DNA from: Cyprinodon diabolis
Taxonomy: Eukaryota; Chordata; Actinopteri; Cyprinodontiformes; Cyprinodontidae
Assembly: GCA_030533445.1 (NCBI GenBank)
Contig: JARPUW010000294.1
Location: 1 to 64,000 of the forward strand
Direction of reading: 5' to 3'
Length of the DNA: 64,000 nucleotides
Positions 23,620 through 36,210 of the stretch are shown here, in pieces; position 1 is the stretch's first letter, and each line of letters starts with the position of its first letter. The position numbers and the translations under genes were made by a program. Under the pieces are notes generated by a model that did not search any database, had not been told where the DNA came from, and saw only the letters and a program-made list of their open reading frames with translations.

Positions 23620-25570
23620 ATGATTGCCAGAAAAGATCATGGCTGTATCATTAATGGTTTGTCTGTTACAACTCCAGAGGCCAAAATGGCATTATCTCAC
23701 TGTGAAATGAGCGTTTTGGCCTCAACTTCTGTTTTGAAGCTTGGAACCATAAACATCTGCTCAAATCTACTTTATATTGTTAGTTTTCAGCTCTAGATGA
23801 TTGTCAGAAAAGATCATGGCTGTATCATTAATGGTTTGTCTGTTACAACTCCAGAGGCCAAAATGGCATTATCTCTCTGTGAAAAGAGCGTTTTGGCCTC
23901 AACTTCTGTTTTGAAGCTTGGAACCAAAAACATCTGCTCAAATCTACTTTATATTGATAGTTTTCAGCTCTAGATGATTGCCAGAAAAGATTATGGCTGT
24001 ATCATTAATGGTTTGTCTGTTACAACTCCAGAGGCCAAAATGGCATTATCTCACTGTGAAATGAGCGTTTTGGCCTCAACTTCTGATTTGAAGCTTGGAA
24101 GCAAAAACATCTGCTCAAATCTACTTTATATTGTTAGTTTTCAGCTCTAGATGATTGCCAGAAAAGATCATGGCTGTATCATTAATGGTTTGTCTGTTAC
24201 AACTCCAGAGGCCAAAATGGCATTATCTCACTGTGAAAAGAGCGTTTTGGCCTCAACCTTCTGATTTGAAGCTTGGAACCATAAACATCTGCTCAAATCT
24301 ACTTTATATTGTTAGTTTTTAGCTCTAGATGATTGCCAGAAAAGATCATGGCTGTATCATTAATGGTTTGTCTGTTACAACTCCAGAGGCCAAAATGGCA
24401 TTATCTCACTGTGAAATGAGCGTTTTGGCCTCAACTTCTGTTTTGAAGCTTGGAACCATAAACATCTGCTCAAATCTACTTTATATTGTTAGTTTACAGC
24501 TCTAGATGATTGCCAGAAAAGATCATGGCTGTATCATTAATGGTTTGTCTGTTGCAACCCCAGAGGCCAAAATGGCATTATCTCACTGTGAAATAAGCGT
24601 TTTGGCCTCAACTTCTGATTTGAAGCTTGGAAGCAAAAACATCTGCTCAAATCTACTTTATATTGTTAGTTTTCAGCTCTAGATGATTGCCAGAAAAGAT
24701 CATGGCTGTATCATTAATGGTTTGTCTGTTACAACTCCAGAGGCCAAAATGGCATTATCTCACTGTGAAAAGAGCGTTTTGGCCTCAACCTTCTGTTTTG
24801 AAGCTTGGACCCAAAAACATCTGCTCAAATCTACTTTATATTGTTAGTTTTCAGCTCTAGATGATTGCCAGAAAAGATCATGGCTGTATCATTAATGGTT
24901 TGTCTGTTGCAACCCCAGAGGCCAAAATGGCATTATCTCACTGTGAAATGAGCGTTTTGGCCTCAACTTCTGATTTGAAGCTTGGAAGCAAAAACATCTG
25001 CTCAAATCTACTTTATATTGTTAGTTTTCAGCTCTAGATGATTGCCAGAAAAGATCATGGCTGTATAATTAATGGTTTGTCTGTTACAACTCCAGAGGCC
25101 AAAATGGCATTATCTCACTGTGAAAAGAGCGTTTTGGCCTCAACCTTCTGTTTTGAAGCTTGGAACCAAAAACATCTGCTCAAATCTACTTTATATTGTT
25201 AGTTTTCAGCTCTAGATGATTGCCAGAAAAGATCATGGCTGTATCATTAATGGTTTGTCTGTTACAACTCCAGAGGCCAAAATGGCATTATCTCACTGTG
25301 AAAAGAGCGTTTTGGCCTCAACCTTCTGTTTTGAAGCTTGGAACCAAAAACATCTGCTCAAATCTACTTTATATTGTTAGTTTTCAGCTCTAGATGATTG
25401 CCAGAAAAGATCATGGCTGTATCATTAATGGTTTGTCTGTTACAACTCCAGAGGCCAAAATGGCATTATCTCACTGTGAAAAGAGCGTTTTGGCCTCAAC
25501 TTCTGATTTGAAGCTTGGAAGCAAAAACATCTGCTCAAATCTACTTTATATTGTTAGTTTTCAGCTCTAG
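22202..25570 (+). repeat. 19-mer HOR (3369 bp), copy 1
   Basis: Nineteen units at a 3369-bp offset from the next block: GCTTGAAACC at 22852 and 26221, ATAAGC/CTCTGG at 23443 and 26812, ATTGTCAG at 23797 and 27166, GTATAATTAAT at 25064 and 28433. The otherwise private GGACCCAAAA occurs in both (units 24683 and 28052). The final unit, 25394-25570, has GAAAAGAGC but CAACTTCTGATTTG/GGAAGC, a combination unlike the unit at the same position in copy 2, so it is probably a recombinant. Confidence 0.87.
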
Positions 25571-28500
25571 ATGATTGCCAGAAAAGATCATGGCTGTATC
25601 ATTAATGGTTTGTCTGTTACAACTCCAGAGGCCAAAATGGCATTATCTCACTGTGAAATGAGCGTTTTGGCCTCAACTTCTGTTTTGAAGCTTGGAACCA
25701 TAAACATCTGCTCAAATCTACTTTATATTGTTAGTTTTCAGCTCTAGATGATTGCCAGAAAAGATCATGGCTGTATCATTAATGGTTTGTCTGTTACAAC
25801 TCCAGAGGCCAAAATGGCATTATCTCTCTGTGAAAAGAGCGTTTTGGCCTCAACTTCTGTTTTGAAGCTTGGAACCAAAAACATCTGCTCAAATCTACTT
25901 TATATTGATAGTTTTCAGCTCTAGATGATTGCCAGAAAAGATTATGGCTGTATCATTAATGGTTTGTCTGTTACAACTCCAGAGGCCAAAATGGCATTAT
26001 CTCACTGTGAAATGAGCGTTTTGGCCTCAACTTCTGATTTGAAGCTTGGAAGCAAAAACATCTGCTCAAATCTACTTTATATTGTTAGTTTTCAGCTCTA
26101 GATGATTGCCAGAAAAGATCATGGCTGTATCATTAATGGTTTGTCTGTTACAACTCCAGAGGCCAAAATGGCATTATCTCACTGTGAAATGAGCGTTTTG
26201 GCCTCAACTTCTGATTTGAAGCTTGAAACCATAAACATCTGCTCATATCTACTTTATATTGTTAGTTTTCAGCTCTAGATGATTGCCAGAAAAGATCATG
26301 GCTGTATCATTAATGGTTTGTCTGTTACAACTCCAGAGGCCAAAATGGCATTATCTCACTGTGAAATGAGCGTTTTGGCCTCAACTTCTGATTTGAAGCT
26401 TGGAACCATAAACATCTGCTCATATCTACTTTATATTGTTAGTTTTCAGCTCTAGATGATTGCCAGAAAAGATCATGGCTGTATCATTAATGGTTTGTCT
26501 GTTACAACTCCAGAGGCCAAAATGGCATTATCTCACTGTGAAAAGAGCGTTTTGGCCTCAACCTTCTGTTTTGAAGCTTGGAACCAAAAACATCTGCTCA
26601 AATCTACTTTATATTGTTAGTTTTCAGCTCTAGATGATTGCCAGAAAAGATCATGGCTGTATCATTAATGGTTTGTCTGTTACAACTCCAGAGGCCAAAA
26701 TGGCATTATCTCACTGTGAAAAGAGCGTTTTGGCCTCAACCTTCTGATTTGAAGCTTGGAACCAAAAACATCTGCTCAAATCTACTTTATATTGTTAGTT
26801 TTCAGCTCTAGATGATTGCCAGAAAAGATCATGGCTGTATCATTAATGGTTTGTCTGTTACAACTCCAGAGGCCAAAATGGCATTATCTCACTGTGAAAT
26901 AAGCGTTTTGGCCTCAACTTCTGATTTGAAGCTTGGAAGCAAAAACATCTGCTCAAATCTACTTTATATTGTTAGTTTTCAGCTCTGGATGATTGCCAGA
27001 AAAGATCATGGCTGTATCATTAATGGTTTGTCTGTTACAACTCCAGAGGCCAAAATGGCATTATCTCACTGTGAAATGAGCGTTTTGGCCTCAACTTCTG
27101 TTTTGAAGCTTGGAACCATAAACATCTGCTCAAATCTACTTTATATTGTTAGTTTTCAGCTCTAGATGATTGTCAGAAAAGATCATGGCTGTATCATTAA
27201 TGGTTTGTCTGTTACAACTCCAGAGGCCAAAATGGCATTATCTCTCTGTGAAAAGAGCGTTTTGGCCTCAACTTCTGTTTTGAAGCTTGGAACCAAAAAC
27301 ATCTGCTCAAATCTACTTTATATTGATAGTTTTCAGCTCTAGATGATTGCCAGAAAAGATTATGGCTGTATCATTAATGGTTTGTCTGTTACAACTCCAG
27401 AGGCCAAAATGGCATTATCTCACTGTGAAATGAGCGTTTTGGCCTCAACTTCTGATTTGAAGCTTGGAAGCAAAAACATCTGCTCAAATCTACTTTATAT
27501 TGTTAGTTTTCAGCTCTAGATGATTGCCAGAAAAGATCATGGCTGTATCATTAATGGTTTGTCTGTTACAACTCCAGAGGCCAAAATGGCATTATCTCAC
27601 TGTGAAAAGAGCGTTTTGGCCTCAACCTTCTGATTTGAAGCTTGGAACCATAAACATCTGCTCAAATCTACTTTATATTGTTAGTTTTTAGCTCTAGATG
27701 ATTGCCAGAAAAGATCATGGCTGTATCATTAATGGTTTGTCTGTTACAACTCCAGAGGCCAAAATGGCATTATCTCACTGTGAAATGAGCGTTTTGGCCT
27801 CAACTTCTGTTTTGAAGCTTGGAACCATAAACATCTGCTCAAATCTACTTTATATTGTTAGTTTACAGCTCTAGATGATTGCCAGAAAAGATCATGGCTG
27901 TATCATTAATGGTTTGTCTGTTGCAACCCCAGAGGCCAAAATGGCATTATCTCACTGTGAAATAAGCGTTTTGGCCTCAACTTCTGATTTGAAGCTTGGA
28001 AGCAAAAACATCTGCTCAAATCTACTTTATATTGTTAGTTTTCAGCTCTAGATGATTGCCAGAAAAGATCATGGCTGTATCATTAATGGTTTGTCTGTTA
28101 CAACTCCAGAGGCCAAAATGGCATTATCTCACTGTGAAAAGAGCGTTTTGGCCTCAACCTTCTGTTTTGAAGCTTGGACCCAAAAACATCTGCTCAAATC
28201 TACTTTATATTGTTAGTTTTCAGCTCTAGATGATTGCCAGAAAAGATCATGGCTGTATCATTAATGGTTTGTCTGTTGCAACCCCAGAGGCCAAAATGGC
28301 ATTATCTCACTGTGAAATGAGCGTTTTGGCCTCAACTTCTGATTTGAAGCTTGGAAGCAAAAACATCTGCTCAAATCTACTTTATATTGTTAGTTTTCAG
28401 CTCTAGATGATTGCCAGAAAAGATCATGGCTGTATAATTAATGGTTTGTCTGTTACAACTCCAGAGGCCAAAATGGCATTATCTCACTGTGAAAAGAGCG

Positions 28501-28940
28501 TTTTGGCCTCAACCTTCTGTTTTGAAGCTTGGAACCAAAAACATCTGCTCAAATCTACTTTATATTGTTAGTTTTCAGCTCTAGATGATTGCCAGAAAAG
28601 ATCATGGCTGTATCATTAATGGTTTGTCTGTTACAACTCCAGAGGCCAAAATGGCATTATCTCACTGTGAAAAGAGCGTTTTGGCCTCAACCTTCTGTTT
28701 TGAAGCTTGGAACCAAAAACATCTGCTCAAATCTACTTTATATTGTTAGTTTTCAGCTCTAGATGATTGCCAGAAAAGATCATGGCTGTATCATTAATGG
28801 TTTGTCTGTTACAACTCCAGAGGCCAAAATGGCATTATCTCACTGTGAAAAGAGCGTTTTGGCCTCAACCATCTGATTTGAAGCTTGGAACCATAAACAT
28901 CTGCTCAAATCTACTTTATATTGTTAGTTTTCAGCTCTAG
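25571..28940 (+). repeat. 19-mer HOR (3370 bp), copy 2
   Basis: Tandem copy of 22202-25570. All diagnostic sites agree except the last monomer (28763-28940), which is the 178-bp CAACCATCTG type, as in segment A. Its right part also begins the third copy of segment A (27520 onward, offset 27,490 from the first). Successive duplications therefore overlap here and are not laid end to end. Confidence 0.86.
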
Positions 28941-30889
28941 ATGATTGCCAGAAAAGATCATGGCTGTATCATTAATGGTTTGTCTGTTACAACTCCAGAG
29001 GCCAAAATGGCATTATCTCACTGTGAAATGAGCGTTTTGGCCTCAACTTCTGTTTTGAAGCTTGGAACCATAAACATCTGCTCAAATCTACTTTATATTG
29101 TTAGTTTTCAGCTCTAGATGATTGCCAGAAAAGATCATGGCTGTATCATTAATGGTTTGTCTGTTACAACTCCAGAGGCCAAAATGGCATTATCTCTCTG
29201 TGAAATGAGCGTTTTGGCCTCAACTTCTGTTTTGAAGCTTGGAACCAAAAACATCTGCTCAAATCTACTTTATATTGTTAGTTTTCAGCTCTAGATGATT
29301 GCCAGAAAAGATTATGTCTGTATCATTAATGGTTTGTCTGTTACAACTCCAGAGGCCAAAATGGCATTATCTCACTGTGAAATGAGCGTTTTGGCCTCAA
29401 CTTCTGATTTGAAGCTTGGAAGCAAAAACATCTGCTCAAATCTACTTTATATTGTTTGTTTTCAGCTCTAGATGATTGCCAGAAAAGATCATGGCTGTAT
29501 CATTAATGGTTTGTCTGTTACAACTCCAGAGGCCAAAATGGCATTATCTCACTGTGAAAAGAGCGTTTTGGCCTCAACCTTCTGATTTGAAGCTTGGAAC
29601 CAAAAACATCTGCTCAAATCTACTTTATATTGTTAGTTTTCAGCTCTAGATGATTGCCAGAAAAGATCATGGCTGTATCATTAATGGTTTGTCTGCTGCA
29701 ACCCCAGAGGCCAAAATGGCATTATCTCACTGTGAAATGAGCGTTTTGGCCTCAACTTCTGATTTGAAGCTTGGAAGCAAAAACATCTGCTCAAATCTAC
29801 TTTATATTGTTAGTTTTCAGCTCTAGATGATTGCCAGAAAAGATCATGGCTGTATCATTAATGGTTTGTCTGTTACAACTCCAGAGGCCAAAATGGCATT
29901 ATCTCACTGTGAAATGAGCGTTTTGGCCTCAACCTTCTGTTTTGAAGCTTGGAACCAAAAACATCTGCTCAAATCTACTTTATATTGTTAGTTTTCAGCT
30001 CTAGATGATTGCCAGAAAAGATCATGGCTGTATCATTAATGGTTTGTCTGTTACAACTCCAGAGGCCAAAATGGCATTATCTCACTGTGAAATGAGCGTT
30101 TTGGCCTCAACTTCTGTTTTGAAGCTTGGAACCATAAACATCTGCTCATATCTACTTTATATTGTTAGTTTTCAGCTCTAGATGATTGCCAGAAAATATC
30201 ATGGCTGTATCATTAATGGTTTGTCTGTTACAACTCCAGAGGCCAAAATGGCATTATCTCACTGTGAAATGAGCGTTTTGGCCTCAACTTCTGTTTTGAA
30301 GCTTGGAACCATAAACATCTGCTCATACCTACTTTATATTGTTTGTTTTCAGCTCTAGATGATTGCCAGAAAAGATCATGGCTGTATCATTAATGGTTTG
30401 TCTGTTACAACTCCAGAGGCCAAAATGGCATTATCTCACTGTGAAATGAGCGTTTTGGCCTCACCTTCTGATTTGAAGCTTGGAACCATAAACATCTGCT
30501 CATATCTACTTTATATTGTTAGTTTTCAGCTCTAGATGATTGCCAGAAAAGATCATGGCTGTATCATTAATGGTTTGTCTGTTACAACTCCAGAGGCCAA
30601 AATGGCATTATCTCACTGTGAAATGAGCGTTTTGGCCTCAACTTCTGATTTGAAGCTTGGAACCAAAAACATCTGCTCAAATCTACTTTATATTGTTAGT
30701 TTTCAGCTCGAGATGATTGCCAGAAAAGATCATGGCTGTATCATTAATGGTTTGTCTGTTACAACTCCAGAGGCCAAAATGGCATTATCTCACTGTGAAA
30801 TGAGCGTTTTGGCCTCAACTTCTGATTTGAAGCTTGGAACCATAAACATCTGCTCATATCTACTTTATATTGTTAGTTTTCAGCTCTAG
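28407..30889 (+). repeat. 14-mer HOR (2483 bp), copy 1
   Basis: Fourteen units from the GTATAATTAAT monomer to the second unit of the CTCGAG pair, with GATTATGTC at 29311, AAAATATCATGG near 30195 and CTCGAG at 30707-30712. It corresponds to 917-3399 in segment A copy 1, offset 27,490, and is followed directly by a second copy of the same fourteen units. Confidence 0.88.
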
Positions 30890-33372
30890 ATGATTGCCAG
30901 AAAAGATCATGGCTGTATCATTAATGGTTTGTCTGTTACAACTCCAGAGGCCAAAATGGCATTATCTCACTGTGAAAAGAGCGTTTTGGCCTCAACCTTC
31001 TGTTTTGAAGCTTGGAACCAAAAACATCTGCTCAAATCTACTTTATATTGTTAGTTTTCAGCTCTAGATGATTGCCAGAAAAGATCATGGCTGTATCATT
31101 AATGGTTTGTCTGTTACAACTCCAGAGGCCAAAATGGCATTATCTCACTGTGAAAAGAGCGTTTTGGCCTCAACCTTCTGTTTTGAAGCTTGGAACCAAA
31201 AACATCTGCTCAAATCTACTTTATATTGTTAGTTTTCAGCTCTAGATGATTGCCAGAAAAGATCATGGCTGTATCATTAATGGTTTGTCTGTTACAACTC
31301 CAGAGGCCAAAATGGCATTATCTCACTGTGAAAAGAGCGTTTTGGCCTCAACCATCTGATTTGAAGCTTGGAACCATAAACATCTGCTCAAATCTACTTT
31401 ATATTGTTAGTTTTCAGCTCTAGATGATTGCCAGAAAAGATCATGGCTGTATCATTAATGGTTTGTCTGTTACAACTCCAGAGGCCAAAATGGCATTATC
31501 TCACTGTGAAATGAGCGTTTTGGCCTCAACTTCTGTTTTGAAGCTTGGAACCATAAACATCTGCTCAAATCTACTTTATATTGTTAGTTTTCAGCTCTAG
31601 ATGATTGCCAGAAAAGATCATGGCTGTATCATTAATGGTTTGTCTGTTACAACTCCAGAGGCCAAAATGGCATTATCTCTCTGTGAAATGAGCGTTTTGG
31701 CCTCAACTTCTGTTTTGAAGCTTGGAACCAAAAACATCTGCTCAAATCTACTTTATATTGTTAGTTTTCAGCTCTAGATGATTGCCAGAAAAGATTATGT
31801 CTGTATCATTAATGGTTTGTCTGTTACAACTCCAGAGGCCAAAATGGCATTATCTCACTGTGAAATGAGCGTTTTGGCCTCAACTTCTGATTTGAAGCTT
31901 GGAAGCAAAAACATCTGCTCAAATCTACTTTATATTGTTTGTTTTCAGCTCTAGATGATTGCCAGAAAAGATCATGGCTGTATCATTAATGGTTTGTCTG
32001 TTACAACTCCAGAGGCCAAAATGGCATTATCTCACTGTGAAAAGAGCGTTTTGGCCTCAACCTTCTGATTTGAAGCTTGGAACCAAAAACATCTGCTCAA
32101 ATCTACTTTATATTGTTAGTTTTCAGCTCTAGATGATTGCCAGAAAAGATCATGGCTGTATCATTAATGGTTTGTCTGCTGCAACCCCAGAGGCCAAAAT
32201 GGCATTATCTCACTGTGAAATGAGCGTTTTGGCCTCAACTTCTGATTTGAAGCTTGGAAGCAAAAACATCTGCTCAAATCTACTTTATATTGTTAGTTTT
32301 CAGCTCTAGATGATTGCCAGAAAAGATCATGGCTGTATCATTAATGGTTTGTCTGTTACAACTCCAGAGGCCAAAATGGCATTATCTCACTGTGAAATGA
32401 GCGTTTTGGCCTCAACCTTCTGTTTTGAAGCTTGGAACCAAAAACATCTGCTCAAATCTACTTTATATTGTTAGTTTTCAGCTCTAGATGATTGCCAGAA
32501 AAGATCATGGCTGTATCATTAATGGTTTGTCTGTTACAACTCCAGAGGCCAAAATGGCATTATCTCACTGTGAAATGAGCGTTTTGGCCTCAACTTCTGT
32601 TTTGAAGCTTGGAACCATAAACATCTGCTCATATCTACTTTATATTGTTAGTTTTCAGCTCTAGATGATTGCCAGAAAATATCATGGCTGTATCATTAAT
32701 GGTTTGTCTGTTACAACTCCAGAGGCCAAAATGGCATTATCTCACTGTGAAATGAGCGTTTTGGCCTCAACTTCTGTTTTGAAGCTTGGAACCATAAACA
32801 TCTGCTCATACCTACTTTATATTGTTTGTTTTCAGCTCTAGATGATTGCCAGAAAAGATCATGGCTGTATCATTAATGGTTTGTCTGTTACAACTCCAGA
32901 GGCCAAAATGGCATTATCTCACTGTGAAATGAGCGTTTTGGCCTCACCTTCTGATTTGAAGCTTGGAACCATAAACATCTGCTCATATCTACTTTATATT
33001 GTTAGTTTTCAGCTCTAGATGATTGCCAGAAAAGATCATGGCTGTATCATTAATGGTTTGTCTGTTACAACTCCAGAGGCCAAAATGGCATTATCTCACT
33101 GTGAAATGAGCGTTTTGGCCTCAACTTCTGATTTGAAGCTTGGAACCAAAAACATCTGCTCAAATCTACTTTATATTGTTAGTTTTCAGCTCGAGATGAT
33201 TGCCAGAAAAGATCATGGCTGTATCATTAATGGTTTGTCTGTTACAACTCCAGAGGCCAAAATGGCATTATCTCACTGTGAAATGAGCGTTTTGGCCTCA
33301 ACTTCTGATTTGAAGCTTGGAACCATAAACATCTGCTCATATCTACTTTATATTGTTAGTTTTCAGCTCTAG
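30890..33372 (+). repeat. 14-mer HOR (2483 bp), copy 2
   Basis: Tandem copy of 28407-30889: GATTATGTC at 31794, AAAATATCATGG near 32675, the CTCGAG pair from 33019. The first monomer has the common GTATCATTAAT in place of GTATAATTAAT, consistent with the crossover having joined at the very similar neighbouring GAAAAG monomer. It then continues as the ordinary segment A sequence to GAAAACAGC (33905). Confidence 0.88.
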
Positions 33373-35856
33373 ATGATTGCCAGAAAAGATCATGGCTGTA
33401 TCATTAATGGTTTGTCTGTTACAACTCCAGAGGCCAAAATGGCATTATCTCACTGTGAAAAGAGCGTTTTGGCCTCAACCTTCTGATTTGAAGCTTGGAA
33501 CCATAAACATCTGCTCAAATCTACTTTATATTGTTAGTTTTCAGCTCTAGATGATTGCCAGAAAAGATCATGGCTGTATCATTAATGGTTTGTCTGTTAC
33601 AACTCCAGAGGCCAAAATGGCATTATCTCTCTGTGAAAAGAGCGTTTTGGCCTCAACTTCTGTTTTGAAGCTTGGAACCAAAAACATCTGCTCAAATCTA
33701 CTTTATATTGTTAGTTTTCAGCTCTAGATGATTGCCAGAAAAGATTATGGCTGTATCATTAATGGTTTGTCTGTTACAACTCCAGAGGCCAAAATGGCAT
33801 TATCTCACTGTGAAATGAGCGTTTTGGCCTCAACTTCTGATTTGAAGCTTGGAAGCAAAAACATCTGCTCAAATCTACTTTATATTGTTAGTTTTCAGCT
33901 CTAGATGATTGCCAGAAAAGATCATGGCTGTATCATTAATGGTTTGTCTGTTACAACTCCAGAGGCCAAAATGGCATTATCTCACTGTGAAAACAGCGTT
34001 TTGGCCTCAACCTTCTGATTTGAAGCTTGGAACCAAAAACATCTGCTCAAATCTACTTTATATTGTTAGTTTTCAGCTCTAGATGATTGCCAGAAAAGAT
34101 CATGGCTGTATCATTAATGGTTTGTCTGTTACAACTCCAGAGGCCAAAATGGCATTATCTCACTGTGAAATGAGCGTTTTGGCCTCAACCTTCTGATTTG
34201 AAGCTTGGAACCATAAACATCTGCTCAAATCTACTTTATATTGTTAGTTTTCAGCTGTAGATGATTGCCAGAAAAGATCATGGCTGTATCATTAATGGTT
34301 TGTCTGTTACAACTCCAGAGGCCAAAATGGCATTATCTCACTGTGAAAAGAGCGTTTTGGCCTCAACCTTCTGATTTGAAGCTTGGAACCAAAAACATCT
34401 GCTCAAATCTACTTTATATTGTTAGTTTACAGCTCTAGATGATTGCCAGAAAAGATCATGGCTGTATCATTAATGGTTTGTCTGTTGCAACCCCAGAGGC
34501 CAAAATGGCATTATCTCACTGTGAAATAAGCGTTTTGGCCTCAACTTCTGATTTGAAGCTTGGAAGCAAAAACATCTGCTCAAATCTACTTTATATTGTT
34601 AGTTTTCAGCTCTGGATGATTGCCAGAAAAGATCATGGCTGTATCATTAATGGTTTGTCTGTTACAACTCCAGAGGCCAAAATGGCATTATCTCACTGTG
34701 AAATGAGCGTTTTGGCCTCAACTTCTGTTTTGAAGCTTGGAACCATAAACATCTGCTCAAATCTACTTTATATTGTTAGTTTTCAGCTCTAGATGATTGC
34801 CAGAAAAGATCATGGCTGTATCATTAATGGTTTGTCTGTTACAACTCCAGAGGCCAAAATGGCATTATCTCTCTGTGAAAAGAGCGTTTTGGCCTCAACT
34901 TCTGTTTTGAAGCTTGGAACCAAAAACATCTGCTCAAATCTACTTTATATTGATAGTTTTCAGCTCTAGATGATTGCCAGAAAAGATTATGGCTGTATCA
35001 TTAATGGTTTGTCTGTTACAACTCCAGAGGCCAAAATGGCATTATCTCACTGTGAAATGAGCGTTTTGGCCTCAACTTCTGATTTGAAGCTTGGAAGCAA
35101 AAACATCTGCTCAAATCTACTTTATATTGTTAGTTTTCAGCTCTAGATGATTGCCAGAAAAGATCATGGCTGTATCATTAATGGTTTGTCTGTTACAACT
35201 CCAGAGGCCAAAATGGCATTATCTCACTGTGAAATGAGCGTTTTGGCCTCAACTTCTGATTTGAAGCTTGAAACCATAAACATCTGCTCATATCTACTTT
35301 ATATTGTTAGTTTTCAGCTCTAGATGATTGCCAGAAAAGATCATGGCTGTATCATTAATGGTTTGTCTGTTACAACTCCAGAGGCCAAAATGGCATTATC
35401 TCACTGTGAAATGAGCGTTTTGGCCTCAACTTCTGATTTGAAGCTTGGAACCATAAACATCTGCTCATATCTACTTTATATTGTTAGTTTTCAGCTCTAG
35501 ATGATTGCCAGAAAAGATCATGGCTGTATCATTAATGGTTTGTCTGTTACAACTCCAGAGGCCAAAATGGCATTATCTCACTGTGAAAAGAGCGTTTTGG
35601 CCTCAACCTTCTGTTTTGAAGCTTGGAACCAAAAACATCTGCTCAAATCTACTTTATATTGTTAGTTTTCAGCTCTAGATGATTGCCAGAAAAGATCATG
35701 GCTGTATCATTAATGGTTTGTCTGTTACAACTCCAGAGGCCAAAATGGCATTATCTCACTGTGAAAAGAGCGTTTTGGCCTCAACCTTCTGATTTGAAGC
35801 TTGGAACCAAAAACATCTGCTCAAATCTACTTTATATTGTTAGTTTTCAGCTCTAG
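32842..35856 (+). repeat. 17 units of the marker-trimer 18-mer, copy 3
   Basis: Matches 15995-19009 and 20428-23442 unit for unit, including CTGTAG (34083 unit), TTTACAG (34261 unit), ATAAGC/CTCTGG (34439), TTGATAG (34793 unit) and GCTTGAAACC (near 35264). Where the other copies have a second ATAAGC unit, this one switches at 35857 to a GGAAGC unit followed by CTGCAACCCC, the start of the 9-mer family. The block overlaps the right end of the 14-mer pair. Confidence 0.86.
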
Positions 35857-36210
35857 ATGATTGCCAGAAAAGATCATGGCTGTATCATTAATGGTTTGTC
35901 TGTTACAACTCCAGAGGCCAAAATGGCATTATCTCACTGTGAAATGAGCGTTTTGGCCTCAACTTCTGATTTGAAGCTTGGAAGCAAAAACATCTGCTCA
36001 AATCTACTTTATATTGTTAGTTTTCAGCTCTAGATGATTGCCAGAAAAGATCATGGCTGTATCATTAATGGTTTGTCTGCTGCAACCCCAGAGGCCAAAA
36101 TGGCATTATCTCACTGTGAAATGAGCGTTTTGGCCTCAACTTCTGATTTGAAGCTTGGAAGCAAAAACATCTGCTCAAATCTACTTTATATTGTTAGTTT
36201 TCAGCTCTAG

